Shown here: positions 1-8,489 of the stretch, in pieces
Position numbering within the stretch: the stretch's first letter is position 1
How the letters are laid out: the number at the start of each line of letters is the position of its first letter
Origin: Candidatus Accumulibacter phosphatis
GTDB lineage: Bacteria; Pseudomonadota; Gammaproteobacteria; Burkholderiales; Rhodocyclaceae
DNA length: 64,000 nucleotides
Assembly (NCBI RefSeq): GCF_012939955.1
Contig: NZ_SPMY01000004.1
Span: forward strand, 1-64,000
Direction: 5' to 3'
The notes under the pieces: generated by a model
Told to the model about the DNA's origin: nothing
Databases searched by the model: none
What the model saw: the letters and a program-made list of their open reading frames with translations, nothing else
Position numbers and translations under genes: made by a program

Positions 1-288
1 CCCTTCTCCTTGCGGGAGAAGGGGCAGGGGAAGAGGGAAACGGTCATGACTTTCATGATTTGGGGTGTCTCCACGTGTCATGACCGTTAATGTGAAAGTC
101 GCGCAAGCGACTCACGAAACTCCCTTCTCCCCTCGCGGGAGAAGGGCCGGGGGTAAGACGGGGAATTCTGGGCGCATGCGCCCAGCCCGTCGAACGATTC
201 CGGCGTGCAAGCCGGAATGCGCACTGCAAGTGAGAGGGGAAACGGTCATGACCTTCACGATCCGGGGTATTTCGACAGGTCATGACCG
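1..288. repeat. Dispersed modular repeat, cluster R1
   Basis: This non-coding block is built from modules seen elsewhere in the window. It starts with a C/G-rich hairpin (about 1-30). Two copies of a long hairpin follow, with 10-bp arms CGGTCATGAC and GTCATGACCG at 41-50/77-86 and 243-252/279-288, each enclosing a 26-nt loop of similar sequence. Between them are a small hairpin (arms GTCGC/GCGAC, about 91-115) and a second GC-rich hairpin (about 121-160). The last arm ends at 288, directly against the stop codon of the adaptor gene on the minus strand. Related copies are at 26650, 44896 and 55712. A role as terminator, protein-binding site or mobile REP-like element is inference only. Confidence 0.8.
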
Positions 289-1452
289 TCAGCGGCCGCT
301 TGCCGTCGCCTGGGCATCAAGCGCGTAATGTGCACCGGCCTTGACGCCGGCGCGTTCGAGCGAGGTCACGACACGATCGCCCGGCGCCAGTCCTGCGAGC
401 ACTTCGGCAAACTCCCAGTTGGCGAGGCCGGTCTGCACCTGCCGCTCTTCGAGCTTGCCCTCGGCACCGGCGACCAGCACGCGCCCGCCTTCGAGCAGCG
501 CCGAGGTCGGCACCCGAACGACGTCCGCACGCACATCGAGGATCACTTCGATGTCCGCGCTGTAGCCGACGAGCAGCTTGCCGGGTGCCGTCGGGTCGTC
601 GAAAGTGGCTTCGATATCAACGGTGCGTGCCTGCTTCTCGACCGCCGAAACGTAAGGCGCCACGCGCCTGACCTTGCCCGGGAAGGACTGCCTGGGCAGC
701 GCGTCGAGGCTGATGCGCACCGTCTGCCCGGCCGCAACGCGCGGCGCATCGACTTCGTCCATCGGTGCCTTGACGTACAGGCAGGAGTCGTCGATGAGAT
801 CGATCGCCGGCGGTGTCGGCACGCCGGGCGGCGACGGTGTCGAGTACTCGCCGACCTCGCCGACGATCTTGGCGATGGTGCCGGCAAATGGCGCGTAGAG
901 CACCGTCCGGCCTTCCTCGACGCGGGTCAGGTAGACGCGCGCTTCGGCCTGCAGGACGTCGGCTTTGGCGGCAGCGCAGCCAGCGCCCCTGGCCAGTGAC
1001 TCGCTGCGTGCGCTGTCTTCCTTGGCCTGCGAAACAAAGCCCTTGGCGCGCAGGCTTGCCTGCCGCTCGGCCTCGCGTTCGGCGTTGGCGGCGACGGTGC
1101 AGGCTTCATTGACACGCTGGCGCGCAGTGGCCACCTGCGCTCTGTACCATGCTTTCTGCGCCTGCTGGTCGTCATTCCACAACTTCATCAGCAGCTGGCC
1201 CTTCTCGACCCGGTCACCTTCCTTGACCGCCAGCACTTCGATGCGACCGCCAGTGATCGTCGACAGCCTGGTCCGCTGGCAGGCTTCGATAGTCCCCGCG
1301 CGGGTGTTGGCGATCGTCGATTCGACCAGCCCACGCTCGATTTCCCTGAACACCACCGCCACGGGTTCCGGTCGCGTCGCCCACCACACCCCTCCGGCGA
1401 TCAGTAGGACGACAAGCACAGCCAACAACAGACGGCGGATCAGTGGAGACAT
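289..1452 (-). CDS. HlyD/MacA-type efflux periplasmic adaptor subunit
   Basis: A membrane-fusion protein linking an inner-membrane transporter to an outer-membrane channel. It has an N-terminal membrane anchor (LLLAVLVVLLIAGGVWW), a lipoyl-like half-motif (ITGGRIEVLAVKEGDRVEKGQLLMKL), an alpha-helical hairpin rich in Ala, Glu and Arg, a second lipoyl half (VLYAPFAGTIAKIVGEVGEY) and a C-terminal beta-barrel region. The length of about 387 aa suits the family. I start at the ATG at 1452, just before the membrane anchor; an in-frame start at 1491 would add 13 residues without a clear ribosome site. The cognate ABC or RND permease is not visible and may lie before base 1. The stop codon abuts the R1 repeat hairpin. 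Confidence 0.85.
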   Translation of the reverse strand: MSPLIRRLLLAVLVVLLIAGGVWWATRPEPVAVVFREIERGLVESTIANTRAGTIEACQRTRLSTITGGRIEVLAVKEGDRVEKGQLLMKLWNDDQQAQKAWYRAQVATARQRVNEACTVAANAEREAERQASLRAKGFVSQAKEDSARSESLARGAGCAAAKADVLQAEARVYLTRVEEGRTVLYAPFAGTIAKIVGEVGEYSTPSPPGVPTPPAIDLIDDSCLYVKAPMDEVDAPRVAAGQTVRISLDALPRQSFPGKVRRVAPYVSAVEKQARTVDIEATFDDPTAPGKLLVGYSADIEVILDVRADVVRVPTSALLEGGRVLVAGAEGKLEERQVQTGLANWEFAEVLAGLAPGDRVVTSLERAGVKAGAHYALDAQATASGR

Positions 1453-1976
1453 GGCGACATGGCGGTGGGGCTCAGGGTTGGCAAGGAGCAATAAAAAGTG
1501 TCGGCTACCTACTCCCCTCCCCCTCGCGGGGGAGGGGCCGGGGGAGAGGGGGAATCTGCGCTACGTCGCGCCCATCGAGGTATTCAGGATGGCTGCGGCT
1601 TGGTTCTTGTTCTGCGGCGGGGATTTCAAGTGCCGCCCCTCTCCCCAACCCCTCTCCCACAAGGGGCGAGGGGCTATCCGGGGGGGCCACGGCGTTGGCC
1701 TCGAAAAAGTGAGCCGCTTGGCAGGGGTGAGGCCAGATCAGGGACGGCAAACACTTCGACGGGAGCTTTCTTCACTGGCACAGGGGATGGCGAGGCGGCT
1801 TGATGGCAACGCCTGCCATGTTCCGACGAAACCGCGTCAGTGGCAAGGACAGAAAGCGTTGCCACCTCTGCCTGGCCCCGGGCGTTTGCAGCTCAATCCC
1901 GGCGAAATCCCGGCTGTCGCGCAGATAGCCGCGCCAATGACAGCAGCCGGGGCGAGCACAGCGGCCCCCAGCCAGC
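1453..1976. other. Intergenic region with two GC-rich repeat modules
   Basis: No credible gene is present. Two short GC-rich hairpin modules of the dispersed family lie here, at 1512-1553 (CCCTCGCGGGGG core) and 1636-1673 (CCCCTCTCCCC start). A third copy of this GC module is at 61268. The remainder up to the rep promoter has no recognisable feature. Confidence 0.6.
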
Positions 1977-4049
1977 ATGCTAGAATCGCGCCCCGCTTTC
2001 GCCTCTTCCGCTCCTTCCGTCTGCTTCTTTCGTCCATTCCCGCCCCGCTCTTGGTTACTCGCCCGATGCTCTCGCTCAACCCCCCCGCAACGCGAAGCGA
2101 TCCGCTACCTCGACGGCCCGCTGCTGGTTCTCGCCGGTGCCGGTTCGGGCAAGACGCGCGTGATCACCGAGAAGATTGCCTATCTGATCGAGTCCTGCGG
2201 CTTCAGCCCGAGCAACATCGCCGCCATCACCTTCACCAACAAGGCGGCGAAGGAAATGCAGGAGCGGGTGAGCAAGCTGCTCGCCGACAAGCCGTCGAAG
2301 GGCCTGACCATCTCGACTTTCCACGCGCTCGGCGTGCGCATCCTGCGCGAGGAAGCGCGCACCCTGGGCTACAAGCCGAACTTCTCGATCCTCGATGCCA
2401 CCGACTGTTTCGGCATTGTTTCCGAGCTGGCAGCCAGCGTCGACAAGGCGGTCATCCGCAAGCTGCAGACGCTGATCTCGAACTGGAAAAGTACGCTGCT
2501 TTCGCCCGACCAGGCCCGCAAGGACGCGCAGAACGACACCGAACTGCTCGCCGCGAATGCCTTCGCCAGCTATTCGGCCACTCTGCAGGCCTACCAGGCG
2601 GTCGATTTTGATGATCTGATCGCGCTGCCGGTGGCACTCTTCGAGAAACATCCGGAAGTGCGCGAGAAGTGGCAGAACCGCCTGCGCTATCTGCTCATTG
2701 ACGAGTATCAGGACACCAACACCAGCCAGTACCAGCTGCTCAAGCTGCTCGCCGGGCCGCGCGCCGCGTTTACTGCGGTCGGCGACGACGATCAGGCGAT
2801 CTATGGCTGGCGCGGCGCCGACATCGAGAATCTGCGCGGGCTGCCGCGCGACTATCCAAAGCTCAAGCTGATCAAGCTCGAACAGAACTATCGCTCGACG
2901 GTGCGCATCCTCAAGGCGGCCAATGCGTTGATCGCGCACAACGAAAAACTCTTCGACAAGAAGCTGTGGTCCGACCTCGGCCATGGCGATCCGATCACCG
3001 TCAGCGTCTGCCAGGACAACGAAAAAGAAGCCGAAGCGGTGGTCATGAAGCTGCAGGCGCATCGCTTCGAACATCGTGGCGCGTTCAAGGATTACGCCAT
3101 CCTCTACCGCGGCAACTTCCAGGCGCGGGCGCTCGAACAGTTCCTGCGCAACCAGCGCATTCCCTACCTGCTTTCCGGCGGTCAGTCCTTCTTCGACAAG
3201 AGCGAGATCAAGGATCTGGTTGCCTACCTGCGGCTGCTGGCCAACGAGGACGATGATCCGGCGTTCATCCGCGCGGTGAGCACGCCGCGGCGTGGTGTCG
3301 GCACCAGCACACTGCAGGTGCTCGGTGGCTACGCCGGCGAACGCCACCTGTCCTTGTTCGCGGCAGCTTTCGAAGAAGGCTTCGCGCAGCGCGTGCAGCC
3401 ACGCCAGCTTGCGCCGTTGCTCGGATTCTGCGAATTCATCAATCGCCTGCAGGCGCGCGCTGGCAGCGATCCGGCGGCGCAGTTGCTGAGCGAGTTGCTC
3501 AACGCCATCGCTTACGAAGACTGGCTCACCGAGCACGACGAGAAGCGTGCGGCGCAAACAAAGTGGGGCAACGTGCAGGAGTTCTGCGCCTGGTTGGGCA
3601 AGAAGGGCCAGGAAGAAGGGAAGACCTTGATCGACCTCACCCAGACCATCGCCCTGATCAACCTGCTCGACAAGAATGAAGGAGACGTCGATGCCGTCCA
3701 GCTATCGACCCTGCACGCGGCCAAGGGCCTGGAGTTCAAGCACGTCTTTCTGATCGGTATCGAAGAGGGCATTCTGCCGCACCGCGAAGCGCAGGCCGAC
3801 GGCCGCATCGAGGAGGAGCGCCGCTTGATGTACGTAGGAATCACGCGCGCGCAGCGCTCGCTGCACCTGAGCTACTGCGAGCGACGCAAGCAGGGCCGCG
3901 AAAGCATCCCTTGCGAGCCTTCGCGTTTCGTCGCCGAGATGGGCGATGACCTGCGCGTTTCCGGTGGCAAGAGCGCGGCGCCGCCGGACAAGGCCGCCAG
4001 CTCCGATCGCCTGGCGGCGATGAAAGCGATGCTCGGCAAGGCCAAGTAA
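1977..4049 (+). CDS. rep: ATP-dependent DNA helicase Rep (5' end frameshifted)
   Basis: A UvrD/Rep superfamily 1A 3'-5' helicase that assists replication forks. Motifs in order: Walker A (AGAGSGKT), motif Ia (TFTNKAAKEM), Walker B (LLIDEYQDTN), motif III (VGDDDQAIYGWRGA), motif IV (LEQNYRST), motif V (TLHAAKGLEF) and motif VI (VGITRAQRSL). The length of about 660-690 aa fits Rep. The expected N-terminus, MLSLNPPQREAI, is encoded from an ATG at 2066 but lies in another frame; a run of seven C at 2080-2086 separates them, and six C would join them. The open frame instead runs from 1977, which lies at or upstream of the likely transcription start. The core enzyme is intact. The lesion may be a sequencing error, a polymorphism or a phase-variable tract. 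Confidence 0.93.
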   Translation: MLESRPAFASSAPSVCFFRPFPPRSWLLARCSRSTPPQREAIRYLDGPLLVLAGAGSGKTRVITEKIAYLIESCGFSPSNIAAITFTNKAAKEMQERVSKLLADKPSKGLTISTFHALGVRILREEARTLGYKPNFSILDATDCFGIVSELAASVDKAVIRKLQTLISNWKSTLLSPDQARKDAQNDTELLAANAFASYSATLQAYQAVDFDDLIALPVALFEKHPEVREKWQNRLRYLLIDEYQDTNTSQYQLLKLLAGPRAAFTAVGDDDQAIYGWRGADIENLRGLPRDYPKLKLIKLEQNYRSTVRILKAANALIAHNEKLFDKKLWSDLGHGDPITVSVCQDNEKEAEAVVMKLQAHRFEHRGAFKDYAILYRGNFQARALEQFLRNQRIPYLLSGGQSFFDKSEIKDLVAYLRLLANEDDDPAFIRAVSTPRRGVGTSTLQVLGGYAGERHLSLFAAAFEEGFAQRVQPRQLAPLLGFCEFINRLQARAGSDPAAQLLSELLNAIAYEDWLTEHDEKRAAQTKWGNVQEFCAWLGKKGQEEGKTLIDLTQTIALINLLDKNEGDVDAVQLSTLHAAKGLEFKHVFLIGIEEGILPHREAQADGRIEEERRLMYVGITRAQRSLHLSYCERRKQGRESIPCEPSRFVAEMGDDLRVSGGKSAAPPDKAASSDRLAAMKAMLGKAK
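1978..1986 (+). promoter_or_regulatory. Extended -10 element for rep
   Basis: TGCTAGAAT matches an extended -10 (TGN followed by TAGAAT). It would start transcription near 1993, downstream of the ATG at 1977, which supports a rep start at about 2066. No convincing -35 is seen. Confidence 0.4.
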
Positions 4050-4090
4050 GCTCTGCTGAGTTCTGAAAAGGCCCGCTGCACCGAGCGGTG

Positions 4091-4117
4091 GTTACGCCGT
4101 GTTACGCGACGTTACGC
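4091..4117 (+). promoter_or_regulatory. Three helically phased GTTACGC direct repeats
   Basis: GTTACGC occurs at 4091, 4101 and 4111, exactly 10 bp apart and on the same face of the helix, about 125-150 bp upstream of the secreted Ala-rich protein gene. OmpR/PhoB-family regulators typically bind 10-11 bp spaced direct half-sites, so this could be such an operator. That assignment is inference. Confidence 0.35.
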
Positions 4118-4240
4118 ATGACCTGACATCGCCTTGGCAAGCGCTCGCGTTACTGTTGGCAAGGCCGAGACAACAGAAACAGCAAAGCGGCCGAGCGAGC
4201 AAGAACCAATCAACCTCAGAACCAAGCTCAGGAGATCCAC

Positions 4241-4645
4241 ATGTTCAAGAACATCATCGCCGTTGCCATCGCCGCTGCTTTCAGCACCGCCGCCTTCGCA
4301 CAAACACCTTCTGCCGCTGACGCCACCAAGGCCGTCGAGGCGGCGAAGCCAGCCGCAGCAGCGGCCGTAACACCAGCTGTCGCGACGCCGGCCGTGGCGG
4401 CCCCTGCGCTGACCCCGGCCGTTGCCGCCACCGCAGCTGCAACCGCTCCTGCCGTTGGCAGCGCCGTCGCCAAGCCCGAGATGAAGGCTGCAAGCAAGAC
4501 GCCCGTCGCCATGCCGAAAGCCAGCACCCCGACCGCAGCAGCCAAGGACATGGCGAGCGGTAAAGTGGAAGCCGCCGGTGGCAGCGCCGTTCCCGCTACC
4601 GTACCTGCCGCCGCCGCGGCCGCCGTTCCGGCCGTGACCAAGTAA
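4241..4645 (+). CDS. Secreted Ala/Pro/Val-rich low-complexity protein
   Basis: A 134-aa protein with a clear signal peptide (MFKNIIAVAIAAAFSTAAFA, probable cleavage after AFA). The mature part is almost entirely Ala, Pro, Val, Thr and Lys, with loose repeats of the form A-x-P-A-V. No catalytic motif or known domain is recognisable. The ATG has a good ribosome site (AGGAGAT) and a strong terminator follows at 4688-4719, so it is a genuine monocistronic gene. Phased GTTACGC repeats lie upstream. The composition suggests a disordered, positively charged periplasmic or cell-envelope protein, but function cannot be assigned. Confidence 0.75.
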   Translation: MFKNIIAVAIAAAFSTAAFAQTPSAADATKAVEAAKPAAAAAVTPAVATPAVAAPALTPAVAATAAATAPAVGSAVAKPEMKAASKTPVAMPKASTPTAAAKDMASGKVEAAGGSAVPATVPAAAAAAVPAVTK

Positions 4646-4687
4646 GCTTCGGACACATCCCGAGTTTGCGGAGCAGCTTTCCGCAGC

Positions 4688-4719
4688 AAAAAAAGGAGAC
4701 CGCGAGGTCTCCTTTTTTT
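4688..4719. terminator. Bidirectional intrinsic terminator
   Basis: A7, then a 7-bp stem GGAGACC/GGTCTCC with a GCGA tetraloop, then T7. The symmetrical A and T tracts let it serve both the secreted protein gene (plus strand) and the cytochrome gene (minus strand) that converge here. Confidence 0.93.
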
Positions 4720-4739
4720 GTACCACCGAATCGAAGGTT

Positions 4740-5195
4740 TTACTGCGCCAGGCCGACGAGGTGCTCGACCGCAGCCTTGATCTCCTCCTCGGTCAGGTCG
4801 GCGCCACCGCCTTTTGGCGGCATCGCGCCCTTGCCGTTGGTGACACTGACGATCAGGGCATCGCTACCAGTAGCGATACGCGGCCCCCAGGCGGCCTTGT
4901 CGCCCGCTTTCGGTGCGCCGGCGACGCCAGTTCCGTGGCAAGCCATGCAGACCGACTTGTACACCGTTGCGCCGTCACGCGGCTGGCCGTCGGCCGCGGC
5001 TGCCGGCGCTTTCGCCAGCTCCAGCTTGGCCACCGGCAGAATGCGGACATAGACCTCATCGGCGTAAGTGTCGCTGCGCGTTTCGCTGCTGCCCTTGCCG
5101 ATCATTGAAAGCGGCCAGATGACCACGATCAGAAGAACGGCAATGACGATGGTGATCACCAGGATCGTTCGTGAAGAGAATTTTGTTTGCGCCAT
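4740..5195 (-). CDS. Membrane-anchored c5-type cytochrome c
   Basis: A 151-aa periplasmic electron carrier. An N-terminal segment (ILVITIVIAVLLIVVIWPL) is an uncleaved membrane anchor. A single heme c site (CMACH, near residue 83) and a distal Met ligand in GAMPPKGG define a class I cytochrome; the GTGVAGAPKAGDKAAWGPR stretch after the heme site is typical of cytochrome c5. It probably passes electrons to a terminal oxidase. The gene ends against the shared terminator at 4688. It appears monocistronic and is not linked to the oxidase cluster at 28 kb. Confidence 0.9.
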   Translation of the reverse strand: MAQTKFSSRTILVITIVIAVLLIVVIWPLSMIGKGSSETRSDTYADEVYVRILPVAKLELAKAPAAAADGQPRDGATVYKSVCMACHGTGVAGAPKAGDKAAWGPRIATGSDALIVSVTNGKGAMPPKGGGADLTEEEIKAAVEHLVGLAQ

Positions 5196-5310
5196 GCCGG
5201 ATCCTTGTTTGTCTGCGGGTTAGATGACGAATTGTAACGCCGTTTGCCGCCGCCCAGAAGTGCCGCGCTGGACTGCCCGGGGCAAACCGGTTAAGCTTCG
5301 CACCCTGCAC

Positions 5311-5387
5311 GCGCCCGTAGCTCAGCTGGATAGAGTACTGCCCTCCGAAGGCAGGGGTCGGACGTTCGAATCGTCTCGGGCGTGCCA
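5311..5387 (+). tRNA. tRNA-Arg (CCG anticodon)
   Basis: The 77-nt cloverleaf is complete. The acceptor arm GCGCCCG pairs with CGGGCGT (one G-U), the discriminator is G, and the CCA is encoded. The D arm carries AGCTGGATAGA. The anticodon stem CTGCC/GGCAG encloses loop CTCCGAA, giving anticodon CCG for CGG codons. The T loop is TTCGAAT. A hairpin with a short T run follows 14 nt downstream. Confidence 0.96.
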
Positions 5388-5401
5388 AGAGCAAACACGA
5401 G

Positions 5402-5425
5402 TGGGCACCTATAGGTGCCCATTTT
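5402..5425 (+). terminator. Intrinsic terminator after tRNA-Arg
   Basis: A perfect 20-bp palindrome centred on CCTATAGG is followed by ATTTT. It lies just after the tRNA, so it probably ends that transcript. The T run is short. Confidence 0.7.
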
Positions 5426-5556
5426 GGCGTCTACGCCCGGCTTCGGCGCACTCTTGCGTTGCTGGCAATCAGCGTCGGGAAGACACGGACGATGCGACCT
5501 CGGGGACGTCGAGCTCTGCCGTAAGCGTCGCATGATTTGCGCTGTTTGCTTGGCGT

Positions 5557-6672
5557 TTGTGCGGAGATTATCGATACATCTGGCAAACCGACGGCTGGCC
5601 CAGCTGGCGCTACGATCTGTCGACCCTTGCTGGCGCGCTGGCCGAGGTCAGCCGGGCGCCGGGAGTGCTGATGGAGCGTCTTGCCGACGTCGGCATGTCG
5701 CTGCAGAGCGAGGCCAGCCTGACCGCCCTCACCGAGGACGTGCTGCGCATCAGCGAAATCGAAGGGGAAAAGCTCGACGCTGAATCGGTTCGCTCGTCGA
5801 CTGCCCGGCGCCTCGGCGTGGATATCGGGGCCTTGGCAGCGCTTGACCAACATGTCGAGGGTGTCGTCGGAATGGTGCTCGACGCGACGTCGAATTGTTA
5901 CGCCGAGATCTCTTGCGACCGCTTGTATTCATGGCAGGCAGCGCTTTTTCCAACCGGCTACTTGGGCATGGCCCGGATTCGCGTTGGCAGCCGGCGCGAT
6001 GATGCCGACGGACCGATGCAGGTGGTGTCAGGTCCTGTCGGCCGACAGCGCGTGCATTTTCAGGCGCCACCTGGCGAGCGTCTTGAGGAGGAGATGCGCC
6101 AGCTGTTCGAGTGGGCCAATGGCGACCCTGCGGACCTGCCGCTGGTCCGTGCAGGATTGGCCCATCTGTGGTTTGTCACTCTCCATCCATTTGATGACGG
6201 CAACGGTCGCGTCGCGCGCGCCCTTGGGGATCTGTTCCTGGCGAGGGCCGACGGCAGCACGCAACGTTTCTGTGGCCTCTCGGCGCAGATCCTGCGGCAA
6301 CGCAAAGCCTATTACGAGATCCTCGAAAGGACCAAGAAAGGGGGCATGGATTTGACCGAGTGGCTGGCCTGGTTCCTGACAGCCCTGAACGACGCAGTGG
6401 CCTAGGCGCAACTCTCGCTCGATACCGTGTTGGCCAGGGCACGCTTTTGGCAGCGCCTTGCCGGCATGCCCTTGAATGCGCGCCAGACCAAATTGCTCAA
6501 TCGCTTGCTCGATGGATTCGCAGGCAACCTGACGACCACGAAGTGGGTAGCGATCGCCAAATGCTCGGCCGATACGGCACTGCGCGAATTCAGCGATTTG
6601 GTGTTGCTTCGCGTGCTGCGAAAGTGCGACGCGGGCGGCCGCAGCACGAGCTACGAGTTGGTCGAACGCTGA
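5557..6672 (+). pseudogene. Fic-family enzyme interrupted by an in-frame TAG
   Basis: An Fic-domain protein with an N-terminal DUF4172-like region (YIWQ..WP..RYD). The full active-site motif HPFDDGNGRVAR is present, so AMPylation-type chemistry is plausible. The regulatory helix reads RISEIEGE, where family members usually have SSxIEGE, so the conserved Ser is Ile. An amber codon at 6403-6405 follows the Fic domain. The same frame then continues without shift as a winged-helix-like tail (ARFWQRLAGMPLNARQTKLLNRLLDGF to STSYELVER) ending at 6672, which is the usual C-terminus of this family. A single C-to-T change could explain the TAG. The start is unclear: TTG at 5557, with CGA where an ATG would be expected before YIWQ. 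A truncated Fic domain may still be made. Confidence 0.8.
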
Positions 6673-6697
6673 AATGGCCGGGGGAGCTTGCCTGCCA

Positions 6698-6721
6698 GGA
6701 CCACGGGGCCTCCCGTGGTCC
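6698..6721. terminator. Perfect hairpin between convergent genes
   Basis: A 10-bp perfect stem (GGACCACGGG/CCCGTGGTCC) with a GCCT loop lies between the ends of the Fic gene and the lipoprotein gene. No T tract follows on either side, so it may block 3' decay or terminate weakly. Confidence 0.55.
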
Positions 6722-6730
6722 GTCACCCGC

Positions 6731-7303
6731 TCACCTGCCGATACGCACCGATCTTGCCACCGCCTCGGCGCGAGCAAGGTGTTTGCCGTAGTAATGAGTA
6801 CGCGCGGCCTCGAAGACGAGCATGTACAGCTTACCGCCGCGCACCGCAGCATAAGCGACGCCACGCATATCGAGTTCGTCGCCCTTGCGCACGCGGGCGA
6901 ACTCGAAGCGGAAACCCTCGCTGCTGGCGAACTGCGCCGGGGCCAGCTTCCCGCGCTGAAATGTGCTGCCGTCGTAGCTGGCAAAGACCTCGTACATCTC
7001 GACGATCTCGTGCGCCGGCATGGCCGCGCGGAACTTCGGAATCTGGCGATCGGAGCGCTCTCGCAGGGGGGCAAGCGGCTCGCCGTCGGCGATACCTACG
7101 TAGAACACCAGCCGATCAAGCGGCAAACCGTCGGAGGTCCAGACCTCGGTGTTCTTCGGCGTCCCTATTGCCAGACGATTCCAGGCACTGTCGGGAGTTG
7201 CCGTCATCGCTTCGCCAAGTTTTACTTCACCGGGCTCGATCTTCGCCATCGCGGCACACCCCGACAGGAACAACACCAGTAGCAGCAGTAGTGAACGTGA
7301 CAC
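6731..7303 (-). CDS. Outer-membrane-type lipoprotein of unknown function
   Basis: A 190-aa protein with a lipoprotein signal (LLLLLVLFLSGCAAM; lipobox LSGC, Cys near residue 16). The mature part has no catalytic motif I recognise. Its WNRLAIGTPKNTEVWTSDGLPLDRLVFYVGIADGEPL region and the later YEVFASYDGSTF region suggest a small mixed alpha/beta domain. It is the last gene of a three-gene minus-strand operon, 1 base after the M48 protease gene, so the products are probably envelope partners. Confidence 0.75.
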   Translation of the reverse strand: MSRSLLLLLVLFLSGCAAMAKIEPGEVKLGEAMTATPDSAWNRLAIGTPKNTEVWTSDGLPLDRLVFYVGIADGEPLAPLRERSDRQIPKFRAAMPAHEIVEMYEVFASYDGSTFQRGKLAPAQFASSEGFRFEFARVRKGDELDMRGVAYAAVRGGKLYMLVFEAARTHYYGKHLARAEAVARSVRIGR

Positions 7304-7304
7304 C

Positions 7305-8483
7305 TCAACTCCCTTCCCGGAGATAGCCCCGAATCATCTCGACATCGTCGCCGTCAGGACGTAACGACAGGTAGCGCTGAAACGATTCGCGCGCGGCTTT
7401 CTCATCGCCCGCCTGGCGCTGCAACATGGCCCGCGATCGATACAGTTCGGGGGGGAATCCCGCGCGCGCCTCCGCTTCCCCGTAGGCGGCCAGAGCACGT
7501 TCGCTATCGCCCGCCGCAGCCCGCAGCCGATAAGTCTCGGCAAGGAAAAAGCGTAGCTCGCCGTTGTCCGACTGCGCCAACAACCTCTGCAGCAGCGCGA
7601 TTGTCTCGCCCGATTTGCGTCGTCTCAATTCGTCCTCGAGCCATTCGCGGCGATGACCACGCAGCTGCTGGGCCAGCGCTTCGCTACCGGTATCGGCGTT
7701 GCTCCCGCCCATCGTCGCCGCGTTTTGAGCCATGGCCAGACTGCGTTCCTCAGGGTCGGGGTGGCTGGCAAAGAGGATGCTGCGCGTGCCTGCATCGCCC
7801 GCCCAGTCCTCCTCGGCCTTTAGTTCAGCGAACAGTTGCCCCCACACCGTCGACGCTTCGAGCGGCGGGTAGCCGGCGGCGAGCATCAACTCCTGCCCGA
7901 TACGATCCGCTTCGCGCTCGTGTTCGCGCGAGTAAGCGAAACTGCCGCCGAGCAGCGCCAGTTGCGCGAGAGAACCGGCGGCACCGACGCCGGCCGCACC
8001 GAAGGCCATGCCGAGAAACTGCCCAAAGGCACTGCGGGCCTTGGCATCGCGCAGCTGCTCGACGCCGTGGCGCGCCAGGTAGTGGCCAAGCTCGTGACCC
8101 AGGACCGCGGCCAGCTGCGCCTCATTGGCCATGCGCAGCAACAAACCGGTCCACACCTGCATCATTCCGTTCGGTGCCATCGATGCGTTGAAAAACGGCG
8201 ATCGGACCAGATAGACGCGGGTGTCCGGGCAATGGTCCCCCGCCAGCCGGCAGGCAACGCCTGAAACGTAGTGATTGAGCGGCCCGTCGCGCAGCAGGAA
8301 GCGACTGCGTTTGAGTCGTGCCTCCTCGCGATCGAGAAAGGCCCACAGGCCGCCCTCGTCGCTGGCGGGGTCTGGCCGTTGCAGTCGTGGCGGATTCTGC
8401 CAGCCCTCGGCGGCCACCAGCGACCCAGCGACACCGATCAGGCCACAATAGGCACCACAACGAAGGAAGCCTCGGCGCTGCAT
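7305..8483 (-). CDS. M48-family zinc metalloprotease with C-terminal TPR-like repeats
   Basis: A 392-aa exported protease related to the BepA/LoiP type. It begins with a twin-Arg-like signal (MQRRGFLRCGAYCGLIGVAG). The zinc site HELGH is at residues 130-134, and the third ligand is probably the Glu in HEREADRIG. The C-terminal third consists of helix pairs typical of TPR units (ELRFFLAETYRLRAAAGDSERALAAYGEAEARAG and following). The likely role is quality control of envelope or outer-membrane proteins in the periplasm. It sits between the hypothetical exported protein at 8490 (6 bases away) and a lipoprotein, so all three are probably co-expressed. Confidence 0.9.
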   Translation of the reverse strand: MQRRGFLRCGAYCGLIGVAGSLVAAEGWQNPPRLQRPDPASDEGGLWAFLDREEARLKRSRFLLRDGPLNHYVSGVACRLAGDHCPDTRVYLVRSPFFNASMAPNGMMQVWTGLLLRMANEAQLAAVLGHELGHYLARHGVEQLRDAKARSAFGQFLGMAFGAAGVGAAGSLAQLALLGGSFAYSREHEREADRIGQELMLAAGYPPLEASTVWGQLFAELKAEEDWAGDAGTRSILFASHPDPEERSLAMAQNAATMGGSNADTGSEALAQQLRGHRREWLEDELRRRKSGETIALLQRLLAQSDNGELRFFLAETYRLRAAAGDSERALAAYGEAEARAGFPPELYRSRAMLQRQAGDEKAARESFQRYLSLRPDGDDVEMIRGYLREGS

Positions 8484-8489
8484 GGCCTT

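Noticed and set aside
2076-3557. A 493-aa open frame opposite rep
   Set aside because: Shadow frame of a well-supported helicase gene with no recognisable domain.
4081-4240. Phased GTTACGC repeats as a CRISPR-like array
   Set aside because: Seven-base units at 10-bp spacing have no spacers and no cas genes are near.
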